Source: Candidatus Protochlamydia naegleriophila (GTDB taxonomy: Bacteria > Chlamydiota > Chlamydiia > Chlamydiales > Parachlamydiaceae). Taken from it: DNA of 64,000 nt. The notes below the pieces were generated by a model. It had not been told where the DNA came from and searched no databases. It saw only the letters and a list, made by a program, of their open reading frames with translations. Below, piece by piece: positions 36,287 to 44,999 of this stretch (position 1 is its first letter; the number at the start of each line of letters is the position of its first letter). A program made the translations under genes and the position numbers. Location: the NCBI RefSeq assembly GCF_001499655.1, contig NZ_LN879502.1, positions 558,001 to 622,000 on the forward strand, in the 5' to 3' direction.

Positions 36287-38044
36287 TCAGGCATCTTCAT
36301 TAAGAAATTGTTCATAGACTGCTATCACGTCTTGTGTGACTACTTTATTGCTGAATACGCCTTTAATAGGATCATGAGCGGCTTTTAAAGCTGCAGTCAC
36401 CGTTTCTCGGTTAAGTTTTTGATCAGGATCACTTTCTCTCATGCGAATGTCTGCAATAACCTCTTCTGGCTCAGGTGAAAAATTGGCTAAATCTGGCTTT
36501 TGTTCTTTAGTCAGAATAATGGCATTTCCATGTGTTCCACCGGGTAAAAACTGCCTATCTGTGACTATTCCCCACTTAGCGAAAGTGATGCAGCCATTGG
36601 CAAGCAGATTAATGATGGCAGAGGCGTTATTGGCAAAGCCTTTGTTATCAGGTTTGTATGCATATTTGCTTCTCGATACCAAGTCTTGCCATTCTTGTTC
36701 GCTAAGATCGATGTGAAATTCAGCAGGAAGGGCTTCAGGCCTATTTTCTTTTTGTAAAAGATGGATCATTTGCTTGAATGCGCCAAAATGAATCGGATCT
36801 TGATCCCATGCCTGTTTGAGTCTAGTTGTATCTTCTTCATTGAGCGCTAAAATGGGGGTTGCAAGCCTCATAAAATAATTAAAAGAGGTCGGTTTACCGG
36901 CAATGAGAACTTTACACCCTTCTGGTCCATTATCCTTAATTTTTTGTGCCAGATAAACAGCCTGTTCGAACCCTTTATTTGGGCGTATGAGGCCAAACGT
37001 GATAATATTTTTATCTCTATTGAGAACCTCTGCTACTGAAGGAGGAGTATGGATAGTAACGGTAATCGGAACGGCGGAGACAGAATGTTTGTCCAATAGC
37101 TCGTTTAGATTCCTTTCAGAAAAATTAACGGCATGGGAAGCATCCTCTTGGTTTAAAAAAACAACCTTATCTGCTTCTTGAAAGTACTCAAATGCCTGTT
37201 CTTGATACCAAGGCCTATGGTTATTGAGCTGCCATTCATGGCAAGTGACGATGACTTTAATGCCTTGTTCTTTAAGCTGTTTTAAATCCTCAGGCAAAAA
37301 CAGGCATCCCGTTTCGGGAACTCGGAGCTGTAGGTGAAAAATTTTTGGGCCATCAAAAGATAACAAGTGTGAGATGACATTAGCAACAGCTTGCTTGCGT
37401 TTATCATCATCGACGATTTTTCTGCGCTCTCCATAGCCTGCATAGGTGATGTCTTTAGGATCATATAAGGGTGCGCCTTGTGCAACTGTTGAACCTGTAA
37501 TGTAAGAAGCGTTTATCTGCTCCTCTTCCAATAGATCAACCATCTTCTCTGCATAATCGGTATCGCCCGTATGCTCGCCTTCAAAAGGACCGGAGAAGAT
37601 AAACACATGAGTAGATTTAACAGCCTCTCTTAAGCTTGTGCCATTTGAAGGGCTAATCTCAGAACCTGTCAGAATTAATTGCTCCAAAGAGTTCTTCGCA
37701 TCTTCAATTAAGGTCTTGGTCTGCTGATACTCTGACCGCACGCTTCGAGAAAAAAAGCGCATGAGTCGGGCAAGAATTCCGCTATGCTTGGTGAGATAAG
37801 AAGAAGCAATGGCGTCAAAGCAGTTTCTTAATGTATGAAGTGTTGGGAGGCTAATCGCGCGATTCTCTGCGAGTATAGACTTAACGCACCGGCTCACTTC
37901 CTTTATCGAAGTGGCTTTAGCTTGCGCAACGCTCCATTTTTTACCGTCAATTTTTATATAAGAATGAGAGGTATTTCTATTATTAATAGAGTCGGCCGTA
38001 TGCGTAATAACGCTAATTACTTCATTTAAATTAAAATTTATCAT
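36287..38044 (-). CDS. Glycosyltransferase-like (GT-B) protein with chlamydial N-terminal domain, possible effector
   Basis: 585 residues. The first 150 are helical and unrelated to enzymes I know. From about 150 the pattern is GT-B: HVFIFSGPFEGEHTGDTDYA, then IKVIVTCHEW, DKVVFLNQEDA, and IITFGLIRPNKGFEQAVYLAQKI near 350, the typical start of the nucleotide-sugar-binding half; KYAYKPDNKGFANNAS follows. Donor and acceptor are unknown. No signal peptide. The same frame continues past its TGA into a linker and a broken HExxH domain, so the protein may be a truncated form of a longer two-domain product. Confidence 0.65.
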   Translation of the reverse strand: MINFNLNEVISVITHTADSINNRNTSHSYIKIDGKKWSVAQAKATSIKEVSRCVKSILAENRAISLPTLHTLRNCFDAIASSYLTKHSGILARLMRFFSRSVRSEYQQTKTLIEDAKNSLEQLILTGSEISPSNGTSLREAVKSTHVFIFSGPFEGEHTGDTDYAEKMVDLLEEEQINASYITGSTVAQGAPLYDPKDITYAGYGERRKIVDDDKRKQAVANVISHLLSFDGPKIFHLQLRVPETGCLFLPEDLKQLKEQGIKVIVTCHEWQLNNHRPWYQEQAFEYFQEADKVVFLNQEDASHAVNFSERNLNELLDKHSVSAVPITVTIHTPPSVAEVLNRDKNIITFGLIRPNKGFEQAVYLAQKIKDNGPEGCKVLIAGKPTSFNYFMRLATPILALNEEDTTRLKQAWDQDPIHFGAFKQMIHLLQKENRPEALPAEFHIDLSEQEWQDLVSRSKYAYKPDNKGFANNASAIINLLANGCITFAKWGIVTDRQFLPGGTHGNAIILTKEQKPDLANFSPEPEEVIADIRMRESDPDQKLNRETVTAALKAAHDPIKGVFSNKVVTQDVIAVYEQFLNEDA

Positions 38045-38203
38045 TCTTTTTCAATTTTATTGATGATGACATGCATTGTATCTAGTAACTAATTTTACCC
38101 TCTGGGGTGCTTTTGGGATTTTAAGATTGGGTAAGGATTGCATAAAAACAGTGAAACGAAAAAGATTCTGGTCTATTTTGACAGTAAATAGGTAAAGTTT
38201 TTT

Positions 38204-39094
38204 ATGACTTTGGATGGCGAAAAATCTAGCGGGGAAAGCTCGCTCCGTTTCCCTCTTACTTCCTACTTTATTCTTGCTTATCTTCTTTCTTGGCTTGTAT
38301 GGGGATCATTTGTGCTTTCTCGAAATGGGGCAGGCCTCCTGCCATTTAACAGCCCGATGCCTTTTCTGCCGACCGTTGCTCTTGGAGCGTTTGGGCCTTC
38401 TTTAGCAGCGCTCATTGTCATTGGAATGAGTGAAGGATGGATAGGGATCAGGGATTTTTTGAAGCGGATCATGCTTTGGCGTGTTAGGCTTTGGTGGTAT
38501 TTCTTTGCGCTGATCGGCATCCCCTTGATCATGACGCTTGGATCGGTCATCTTGCCAGATGTTTGGACCTCTTTTACTCCCATAAGATGGGATACACTGT
38601 TTGCCTATGCCTTGTTTTTTATTTATCCTGCGCTGATCATAGGCGGTCCATTGGGAGAAGAGCCTGGCTGGCGTGGTTTTGCATTACCCAGACTGCAAAA
38701 ACGGTATGGTCCTTTAATGGGCAGCATCATCCTTGGGTTGCTTTGGAGCCTTTGGCATATGCCGATTTGGTTCAGTGGGCAGTGGACGAAGCCCACTATT
38801 CCCAATATTGCTCTATACATGACGTGGATCGTAGGTGTATCCATCATCATGACCTGGATTTTCAATCACACGAAGGGAAGCATCTTCATGGCCATTGTGG
38901 TGCATGCTTCGGTCGATGCTTTTCCCAATGCGATTCTTTGGCCGCTCTTTCCCGAACTTACCCAATTGACCGATTACAACTTTTTGTATGGTTATCTCGG
39001 ACTTGCCATCGGTTTCGAGGCTGTGGCATTAGTGCTCATTGCGTTGACGCGCGGCCGTCTGGGCTATCGCTTTTCAAGCAATTCTTTGCAATAG
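38204..39094 (+). CDS. CPBP-family intramembrane metalloprotease (CAAX protease/Abi type)
   Basis: 296-residue membrane protein with about seven or eight spans. Family motifs are complete: EEPGWRGFALPRLQ supplies the EExxxR motif near residue 151, SLWHMPIWF the second, and VHASVDAFPN the third (near 225). Bacterial members process small peptides or membrane proteins and sometimes give self-immunity; the substrate here is unknown. Single gene between divergent and convergent neighbours. Confidence 0.88.
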   Translation: MTLDGEKSSGESSLRFPLTSYFILAYLLSWLVWGSFVLSRNGAGLLPFNSPMPFLPTVALGAFGPSLAALIVIGMSEGWIGIRDFLKRIMLWRVRLWWYFFALIGIPLIMTLGSVILPDVWTSFTPIRWDTLFAYALFFIYPALIIGGPLGEEPGWRGFALPRLQKRYGPLMGSIILGLLWSLWHMPIWFSGQWTKPTIPNIALYMTWIVGVSIIMTWIFNHTKGSIFMAIVVHASVDAFPNAILWPLFPELTQLTDYNFLYGYLGLAIGFEAVALVLIALTRGRLGYRFSSNSLQ

Positions 39095-39166
39095 CTTCGC
39101 GCGAAATGAAGGAACTGAATGGGGTCCTCTACTAGAGAAGCGACGCCATCCAGTTTTTTTATGAAC

Positions 39167-39586
39167 TCATTTGATGGAGCCAATGGTGCGATCTGCATCA
39201 GCACCGCTTATGAGATGGGTCAGTTCTTTACACAGCACGATTTTTCCGTTTTCCAATTCGAAATAAGCAATCACTTGGATCTCTACGACGCTTCCATTTT
39301 TCTTAACTGCACTAACTCTATGAACGGTGCAGACCTTATCCGGTTCTGCGAGCGAATGTTGGATAGTCACTGTTGCAGATTTAAGGAGGGTTTTCTGAAT
39401 CGTCATGTGCTGAATAAAATCTTTGTAATCTAACACATGCCCATCGACATGTTGAGTATAGGATGGAGAAAAATAATGTGAAAAGACCTCTTCGCCAGCC
39501 TCCATGTTTTCAATAACCTCTTTTAAAGCCGTCTCAATATAGACGGCTAAATCTGTTTTTTCATCTACATGATTTCCTCTAAACAT
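39167..39586 (-). CDS. SnoaL-like/NTF2-fold protein
   Basis: About 139 residues with the NTF2 cone pattern: N-terminal helices (VYIETALKEVIENMEAG, EVFSHYFSPSYTQHVDG), LDYKDFIQHM, then strands ending VEIQVIAYFELENGKIVLCKE. Some members are hydrolases or isomerases; others are ligand-binding. The ATG at 39586 follows GAGGAGTC at good spacing; one 12 nt upstream lacks a site. Divergent from the TetR gene, sharing an 80-nt region with a TetR-like operator, so it is the probable regulated target. Confidence 0.82.
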   Translation of the reverse strand: MFRGNHVDEKTDLAVYIETALKEVIENMEAGEEVFSHYFSPSYTQHVDGHVLDYKDFIQHMTIQKTLLKSATVTIQHSLAEPDKVCTVHRVSAVKKNGSVVEIQVIAYFELENGKIVLCKELTHLISGADADRTIGSIK

Positions 39587-39654
39587 TTGACTCCTCATAT
39601 GCTATCTTTGATTTACTTAACGTTCATTCAATGGAATATATGTATAGCATTGAC

Positions 39655-39668
39655 TGAACGATCATTCA
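39655..39668. promoter_or_regulatory. Candidate TetR operator between divergent genes
   Basis: TGAACGATCATTCA is a near-perfect palindrome (TGAA-x-GATC-x-TTCA) of the AcrR/TetR operator style. A second half-site, CGTTCATTCA, is at 39621-39630. It lies 16 nt before the TetR start. Confidence 0.7.
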
Positions 39669-39684
39669 ACAAAAAAAAGGAATT

Positions 39685-40293
39685 ATGAGTTCTAGAATTG
39701 ATACAAAACGTGCTGTTGCAGCGGCGAAAACGCAAGAAAAAATATTGAAGGCGGCTTGCCATTTATTTGTAAAAAAAGGATTTGATGGAACATCCATTAG
39801 CGAAATTGCCAAAAAAGCGCAGATTAATCAGAGTCTTATCTATCATTATTATGCATCAAAAGAAGAGCTATGGAAGAGCGTTAAAAGACAGTTGGTGGGC
39901 TCTTATGTGGAAAAGGGCGGGTTAGAATTCGATGCGGGCCGGGGTTTACGAGATATTTTAAAGCATATAGTGCATAGCCGCTTTGAATTTTATGAAAGGC
40001 ATCCTGAGATTCTCCGCATGCTATCATGGCAAAAACTTGAGCTCACGAAAGATAAGCTCGCTGGTGGCACCCCATTCTCGCCTGACAATTGGAAGGAGCC
40101 ATTGACGCAGCTTCAAAAACTGGGTCAGATTCGCAAAGAAATAGATATAGACATGATGAGTTTGTTTATTACGAGCGCCATCAATGGTGCGTTAAGCGAG
40201 GATTATCTGGATCTTTTGAAAGACCCCAAAGCTAAAATGGGCTATTTAAACATGATTGTTGAGTGCTTGATGCGTTCATTTAGCGTAGCGTGA
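39685..40293 (+). CDS. TetR-family transcriptional regulator
   Basis: 202 residues. N-terminal TetR DNA-binding domain at about 17-65 (ILKAACHLFVKKGFDGTSISEIAKKA, recognition helix SLIYHYYASKEELW). The C-terminal ligand domain is helical. The ATG follows AAAAGGAATT. Likely represses itself and the divergent NTF2-like gene through the palindrome upstream (inference). Overlaps the 3' end of the convergent acyltransferase gene by 18 nt. Confidence 0.93.
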   Translation: MSSRIDTKRAVAAAKTQEKILKAACHLFVKKGFDGTSISEIAKKAQINQSLIYHYYASKEELWKSVKRQLVGSYVEKGGLEFDAGRGLRDILKHIVHSRFEFYERHPEILRMLSWQKLELTKDKLAGGTPFSPDNWKEPLTQLQKLGQIRKEIDIDMMSLFITSAINGALSEDYLDLLKDPKAKMGYLNMIVECLMRSFSVA

Positions 40294-41421
40294 TTGTATA
40301 GCTGTTTGATGTAATCGCTCCTGCGGGATAGACAACCGCTGACTCCACTTCAAACATGGGTGTTCAATCCATTCATAAAAAACATGGGCGGCTCCTATTG
40401 CGACTAAAATTCCTCCGGCTAAAATCAGCGTTGCTTTAGCAGGATAAATATCACCCGCACGCTTCGAGACAAAATTAATAAAATTTGAACTGGCCAGCCA
40501 GTGAATGAGGTAAAGACTATAAGAAATTTTGCCTAAGTATTGGAAGACGGGATGGCCTCTCCAGGTTGTTAAGTAGTCATGCCTACCCAGTAAGTGAATC
40601 ATTGCTGCAATCGATAAGCCAGCAGCCATTTCTTTTTGCAAGCTTGCCAATATATAGACGAATACTATGGCATAGTAGCTATAGAGCCATGTCCTTTGAA
40701 TCCACCCAATTTTTTCCCAGCACGTGGCAACCCCCAGAAAAAATAGATACCAATAGTGAAGGGCGAATGGATTGTAAGGATAAATCGCAGAATAGGGGAA
40801 TATAAGATTTAAATTCTGCTCTAGCGAGAGGAACAAGAGAAAAGCAAAAAAGAGAGGAAATGCTCGCGATGCAATGAGCTGAATTTGTTGTTGGTAGCTG
40901 GCAATAAGACTTATGCGAAAAATGGTGGCTAGCATAAGAACAAAGAACAAATAGAGCTGTAGCTCCATACAAAGGGTCCATGAAACGGGATTGATCGATG
41001 AATGGTCAAAAAAACCTTGTAAATAAAAAATATTGCTAATGATTTCAGCGTTTTGAAAAACAGATTCATCTTGTTTGGCAACCAATTTTGCAAACAGCAA
41101 GCTGCTGCTAATCATTACAAATAAAGTGATCCAATAGGGTGGATCCAAGCGGATAGATCGCTTAATAAAAAACAGTTTGCAGTAGTGAAAGGAAATAAAA
41201 GATTTTCGCACGCTATAGGCAATGACAAAGCCGCTAATGATAAAAAAAATTGTGACTCCAGAATGTCCTGAAAAAATGAGTTTGTGAAGCCAATCGGGGT
41301 AAGTAAAGCCAGTTTTGGCATTAAGCATCTGATAGTTATGCAGAATAACAATTGCTAAGGCTGCAATTCCTCTAAGCGCATCTAAAAAATGAAATCGTTC
41401 TTGGGGATTGGCAGGCGCCAT
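40276..41421 (-). CDS. Acyltransferase 3 family membrane protein (OafA/YrhL-like)
   Basis: 381 residues with about ten spans. The N-terminal signature FLDALRGIAALAIVILHNYQM carries the conserved Arg and catalytic His of acyltransferase 3, and SGHSGVTIFFIISGFVIAYS the second block. Such proteins O-acetylate or O-acylate surface sugars. No extracytoplasmic SGNH domain, so it is the compact form. Monocistronic. Confidence 0.92.
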   Translation of the reverse strand: MAPANPQERFHFLDALRGIAALAIVILHNYQMLNAKTGFTYPDWLHKLIFSGHSGVTIFFIISGFVIAYSVRKSFISFHYCKLFFIKRSIRLDPPYWITLFVMISSSLLFAKLVAKQDESVFQNAEIISNIFYLQGFFDHSSINPVSWTLCMELQLYLFFVLMLATIFRISLIASYQQQIQLIASRAFPLFFAFLLFLSLEQNLNLIFPYSAIYPYNPFALHYWYLFFLGVATCWEKIGWIQRTWLYSYYAIVFVYILASLQKEMAAGLSIAAMIHLLGRHDYLTTWRGHPVFQYLGKISYSLYLIHWLASSNFINFVSKRAGDIYPAKATLILAGGILVAIGAAHVFYEWIEHPCLKWSQRLSIPQERLHQTAIQSRYAK

Positions 41422-41598
41422 AAAACAGCCTTTTTAAGGTTTAAATTGCTTTTTGATTGGAGTGTTTTTAACAATTTGATTCATGAAAGTAAATTGAAAA
41501 AAGAAGCGATCACTTTTCGCCTTCGGCTATAGGGTTGTAGCTGGCACTAAAGGCTTTCATTTTAGGATTTCCCAATTTTTTTGATTTCAATATTTGTC

Positions 41599-42145
41599 CT
41601 ATTCATAAAATGATATGTGGTTATTTATATAAGCTTTATTTGCGCCTGGTTTAAAAACTTCTAAGTGGTAATGTGGAATGTTTGGATCGTGAAGACCTTG
41701 TAAAGCGAAAACCTCTTAATCCATTTGTACTTCTAAAAAATCCCGCTATTTGATTTACCAAGTGGCTTATAATCGGGCCCAAGAAATTTTATTCCAGACT
41801 TCAACGCTTCATCGGCTGAAACTCTGTATTTACTTGACATCAGACCCGAGCCGTTTAAAGTTTTTTGGATTTATAGCATCAATTCTACAAAAATTCATCT
41901 CTTTTGGAGCTGGAGAACTTAAGTTTGTTGTTGATCCTGCTATACTTCCACGAGATATTCCAGGTTTGGAAATGTATTTAGCTTCTAGTTTTAAAGCTCA
42001 GGCAATCCAGTCCTTGCGGCTTTGACGACTCCCGCAGCTCCTTTGGCCAGTCCATAGTCCTCCGTTGCTAGTGAAGTAATTTCTAAGGTTGTCGTGGTTG
42101 GACTTCGAAAGGCTTGATAGGTGACATGATTAGCGTTGATTACTA
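41599..42145 (-). pseudogene. Decayed polymorphic-toxin-like C-terminal region
   Basis: Minus-strand protein fragments in successive frames line up as one product. LATEDYGLAKGAAGVVKAAR comes first (to 41991), then SPAPKEMNFCRIDAINPKNF (to 41831), then EALKSGIKFLGPDYKPLGK and SNSGIF (to 41733), then RSTNGLRGFRFT, and finally HDPNIPHYHLEVFKPGANK with YINNHISF, ending at 41599. A helical linker, then a G-F-R-S-x2-G-x-R-x-F-R block and a closing H-x-H-x-E block, is a layout I associate with Rhs/CdiA-type toxin tips. At least three one-base changes separate the pieces, one in a T6 run, so it is not functional as read. Toxin class not identified. Confidence 0.55.
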
Positions 42146-42520
42146 TGTGATTATAACCATCTCAATGGTAGCGAAATTAGAAGGATATAAATAACAAAAG
42201 CCAAATCTTGAGTAACTGTCAACCTTGCTGCGGATGGAGTAAAAACCATCGCTGAAGAGCGTGCTTCCGTCCAAATAAAACCCGATGGCCAGACGATTCA
42301 AATCAAAGCTACAGGTGAAAACTTATAAGAAACAGGGATGGTTCTTCATTTGAAATAAAGCCTGAACACGGATCGAAGAGGGTGCGAGAAAAGTTTTTTT
42401 TCATTTGTTGGTAGATTGCTTGCTTGGGTCTTGCCGTTTTGTAATAAGACCAAGGGTATATCACTCTTAACCGTCTTTTGAAGGTATTAGTAAGGGCTAT
42501 TCTTGAGTTTTTTGTCCCGA
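42146..42520. other. Gene-poor stretch with a further fragment
   Basis: A plus-strand open piece at about 42218-42328 encodes GVKTIAEERASVQIKPDGQ and IQIKATGE, then stops; it has no start and looks like the tail of a lost gene. I cannot place its family. The minus-strand frame 42309-42539 is not supported by a ribosome-binding site or composition. The 180 bases to the left of the toxin remnant (41422-41598) show nothing. Confidence 0.35.
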
Positions 42521-43366
42521 TTAGCGAATATTTTGACAATATTCGCTAAAAACAGCAGCGACCTCTTCTGGATTTTCAATCCATGGAAAATGGTTTGCCT
42601 GACTAATTTCACGCATGGTGATATTGGGTCTACTGAAGGCTTCATTCTGCTTAAAAAGGCTTAAAGACGTCATACGGTCTTGAGAGCCTGCCATGATCAG
42701 GGTTGGTATGGTCTTAGGAATCCACAGTGCCTGATAAGTGGAGTCAAAGTTTTTATCTGACCAATTGCACGTTTCGACATTGTAGGGAAGATTCTGCAGC
42801 ATTGAGAGCCCTTTTTGTAGGCCCTGTTCTGTGAAAAAGTAGGAGGCTGAAGTGAGAGTCATTTCTTTTAAAATGGCAGGAGTTGAGTTTTGCATATAGA
42901 GTTGATGCAAATGCTCTAATGCTGGCATTGGGGACGCCTTCATCATTTCTCCCAGAGCTATTTGCCAGGAGGTGTCGGGAGCAGAGTCTATTAAGACAAG
43001 GCCTGTTAAAGCGTCTTCGAGCAAAGGCGTTGCTAACGCATACATGCCGCCTGTCGAATGTCCCACTAAAATGACATGTTCAAACACATTTACAGCTTCT
43101 AAAAGCGCACTGGACCAATGCTTAAAGGCCTCGGTATTATTAGCTGCCGTGTTAGATCCATCGCCTGGCAGATCCAGGCACCAGAGAGATCCAGGAAGGT
43201 TCAAGCAATCGATTAATTCATGCAGCGACTCGGAGCCAAGCCCGGGCCCGCCGGGAAGAAAGAGCCAATTGAATGGGACTCCTTTTTCAGATTTGACGAA
43301 TCGGAGGCGGGAGCCGAGCTTAGTCCAAACAGCGTTTTTATGCATGCGAATCCTAAAGTTTTGCAA
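42521..43366 (-). CDS. Alpha/beta-hydrolase fold protein
   Basis: 281 residues. The HG-type oxyanion block reads FLPGGPGLGSES near residue 36, with DLPGDGSN following; the nucleophile elbow GHSTGGMYAL places Ser near 102; ISQANHFPWIENPEE supplies the catalytic His near 262. It resembles proline-iminopeptidase/esterase-like enzymes. No signal peptide. Substrate unknown. Confidence 0.88.
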   Translation of the reverse strand: MQNFRIRMHKNAVWTKLGSRLRFVKSEKGVPFNWLFLPGGPGLGSESLHELIDCLNLPGSLWCLDLPGDGSNTAANNTEAFKHWSSALLEAVNVFEHVILVGHSTGGMYALATPLLEDALTGLVLIDSAPDTSWQIALGEMMKASPMPALEHLHQLYMQNSTPAILKEMTLTSASYFFTEQGLQKGLSMLQNLPYNVETCNWSDKNFDSTYQALWIPKTIPTLIMAGSQDRMTSLSLFKQNEAFSRPNITMREISQANHFPWIENPEEVAAVFSEYCQNIR

Positions 43367-43517
43367 AGAAGTCTATTAATACGGTTATTTTAAGAGAGGT
43401 ATTTTAAAGCATAAGTTCTGTAACATGCTATGGAAAATACAAGCTTGCGCCTTTTATAAGGCCTTAGACGAAGCAAAATCTCGTGGCTTATGTTTTTGCT
43501 TTGATGCCTATGTTGCA

Positions 43518-44384
43518 TCATCGGAAATGGGCACTGTCGCCGGCTGTGACGTCAAAGGTTGCTCCCGATATTAGGTGGGCGGCATCGGAGGCTAAAAAGA
43601 CGACAAGCGGAGCCACATCGTCGGGATCGATCCAAGGCAAGTTTAAAGGCGATTGACTGGCGAGGATTTGACGAGCTGTTTCCTCATCGGATCCGGTGGG
43701 TTGTTTGCTTGCGGCTTGGAGAACCTGGGCGTACCGTTCTTCATGGCGTGTCAGCTCTGTATCGATGAGGCCTGGAATGAGCGCATTAACCGTGATTCCG
43801 TACACGCCAAGTTCAAGGGCCGCCGACTTCATCAATCCAATGATTCCCCATTTAGAAGCAGAATAAGCAGCGCCATTTTTTGTTCCGTGCTTGCCTTGTG
43901 TCGAGGAGGTGACGATGATGCGGCCGCCGCCTTGCTTGACGAGATAGGGGGCGAAGGCTCGGATGGCTTTGGCGGTGCCCGTCAGATTTACATCCATGTG
44001 TATTTGCCAATCGCTATCTTCCATTTCGAGGAGGGGCTTAAAGCCTTGTACTCCTGGATTGGCAAATAGGATGTCGATTCCTCCAAATCGTTGTGCTGCT
44101 TGTTGGGCACTCGATTGGAGAGAGGCAAATTCGCGTTGATCAACGATTTGACCAAGCCAGGGCTGACCGGTTGCTTGGACGAGCCGGCCCGTTTCGTTTA
44201 AATCTTCGGGAGCGGATGGCTTGACGCCTGAATTGGGAAAGAGGTTTGAGCAGCAATCCAGCCCAACAATTGCAGCTCCCGCATGGGCTAAGGCTATGGC
44301 CGCAGAGCGTCCAATTCCTCTTGCCGCTCCTGTTACAATTGCAACTTTACCCGTAAGGCATTGATTAGATGTTGCTTGTCCCAT
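43518..44384 (-). CDS. Short-chain dehydrogenase/reductase
   Basis: 288 residues from the ATG at 44384, which GAGGG precedes; an upstream ATG at 44456 would add 24 untypical residues. The cofactor loop is TGAARGIG, and the YxxxK catalytic pair is YSASK with the serine in IIVTSSTQG. The C-terminal VVFLASDAAHLISGATFDVTAGD is the classical SDR end. VGLD after the second strand favours NAD. Similar to carveol-dehydrogenase-type SDRs with an insertion near residue 50-70. Substrate unknown. Confidence 0.92.
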   Translation of the reverse strand: MGQATSNQCLTGKVAIVTGAARGIGRSAAIALAHAGAAIVGLDCCSNLFPNSGVKPSAPEDLNETGRLVQATGQPWLGQIVDQREFASLQSSAQQAAQRFGGIDILFANPGVQGFKPLLEMEDSDWQIHMDVNLTGTAKAIRAFAPYLVKQGGGRIIVTSSTQGKHGTKNGAAYSASKWGIIGLMKSAALELGVYGITVNALIPGLIDTELTRHEERYAQVLQAASKQPTGSDEETARQILASQSPLNLPWIDPDDVAPLVVFLASDAAHLISGATFDVTAGDSAHFR

Positions 44385-44565
44385 GAACCCTCTTTTAGTT
44401 TTAAGTTCTTGCAATAATCCCACCCAATGCATATCCCATGGTGGATTTGAGTCCAATTAAATTTTAAAACTTGCTCTGGGTTTAATGTGAAAAAATATTT
44501 TACAATAGGACAGAATAGGCTAATCTAAGCTCAAGATCCTTTATCCTTCAAGCAAGGAGGTTGTC

Positions 44566-44718
44566 ATGATTCGAAAGCTAAAATCAGGCCAGTACCGCAT
44601 CTATTCGAGATCGACGGATCCCAAAACCGGCAAGCGCCGAAATCTTGGGACATTTGGTACACGTGAGGCGGCAGAAAAACATGAAAAAGAGATTCAATAT
44701 TTTAAAAGCCGCGGGTAA
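44566..44718 (+). CDS. 50-residue conserved small protein
   Basis: Preceded by AAGGAGG at ideal spacing, the best ribosome-binding site in the region. The peptide begins MIRKLKSGQYRIYSR, then STDPKTGKRRNLGTF and TREAAEKHEKEIQYFK: three short strands followed by a helix, very basic. This resembles small proteins I recall from proteobacteria and the arm/AP2-like DNA-binding units of integrases. Function not known; nucleic-acid binding is an inference from charge and fold. Confidence 0.75.
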   Translation: MIRKLKSGQYRIYSRSTDPKTGKRRNLGTFGTREAAEKHEKEIQYFKSRG

Positions 44719-44803
44719 AGCACGCACAGAGTAACTGATTATAAATTACTTAAAACGTCATGTTTACCTTTTCCCCATTTTCGCCTAAGGTTTGCTGCTG
44801 CTA

Positions 44804-44826
44804 GTTCTAGGGCCAATACCTAGAAC
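44804..44826. repeat. 8-bp perfect inverted repeat
   Basis: GTTCTAGG and CCTAGAAC flank a 7-nt spacer. It lies between the 50-residue gene and the quinone reductase. No T tract follows, so an operator or weak hairpin is as likely as a terminator. Confidence 0.4.
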
Positions 44827-44999
44827 GCTCCCTCATAACATGGGCCGTAATCAGGGTCTCCGATTTTTCAATTAGCCTTCTAAATTAACGAGAAGCTCAT
44901 AAAAGAGATGAATGTTTTTTTTGTTAAATAAAAAATTAGAAAAAATGGCTTTTTCGTTCATATGCTTGCCTGATGATTGTAATATTTAAGGGGGAGTAA

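Noticed and set aside
39119-39433. 104-codon plus-strand frame opposite the NTF2-like gene
   Set aside because: Lies antisense to a gene with clear family pattern; shadow frame.
41750-42025. 91-codon plus-strand frame
   Set aside because: It is the reverse of the decayed toxin-like minus-strand segments, which show far better protein character.
42309-42539. 76-codon minus-strand frame next to the alpha/beta-hydrolase
   Set aside because: No ribosome-binding site, unusual composition, overlaps the real gene's end.
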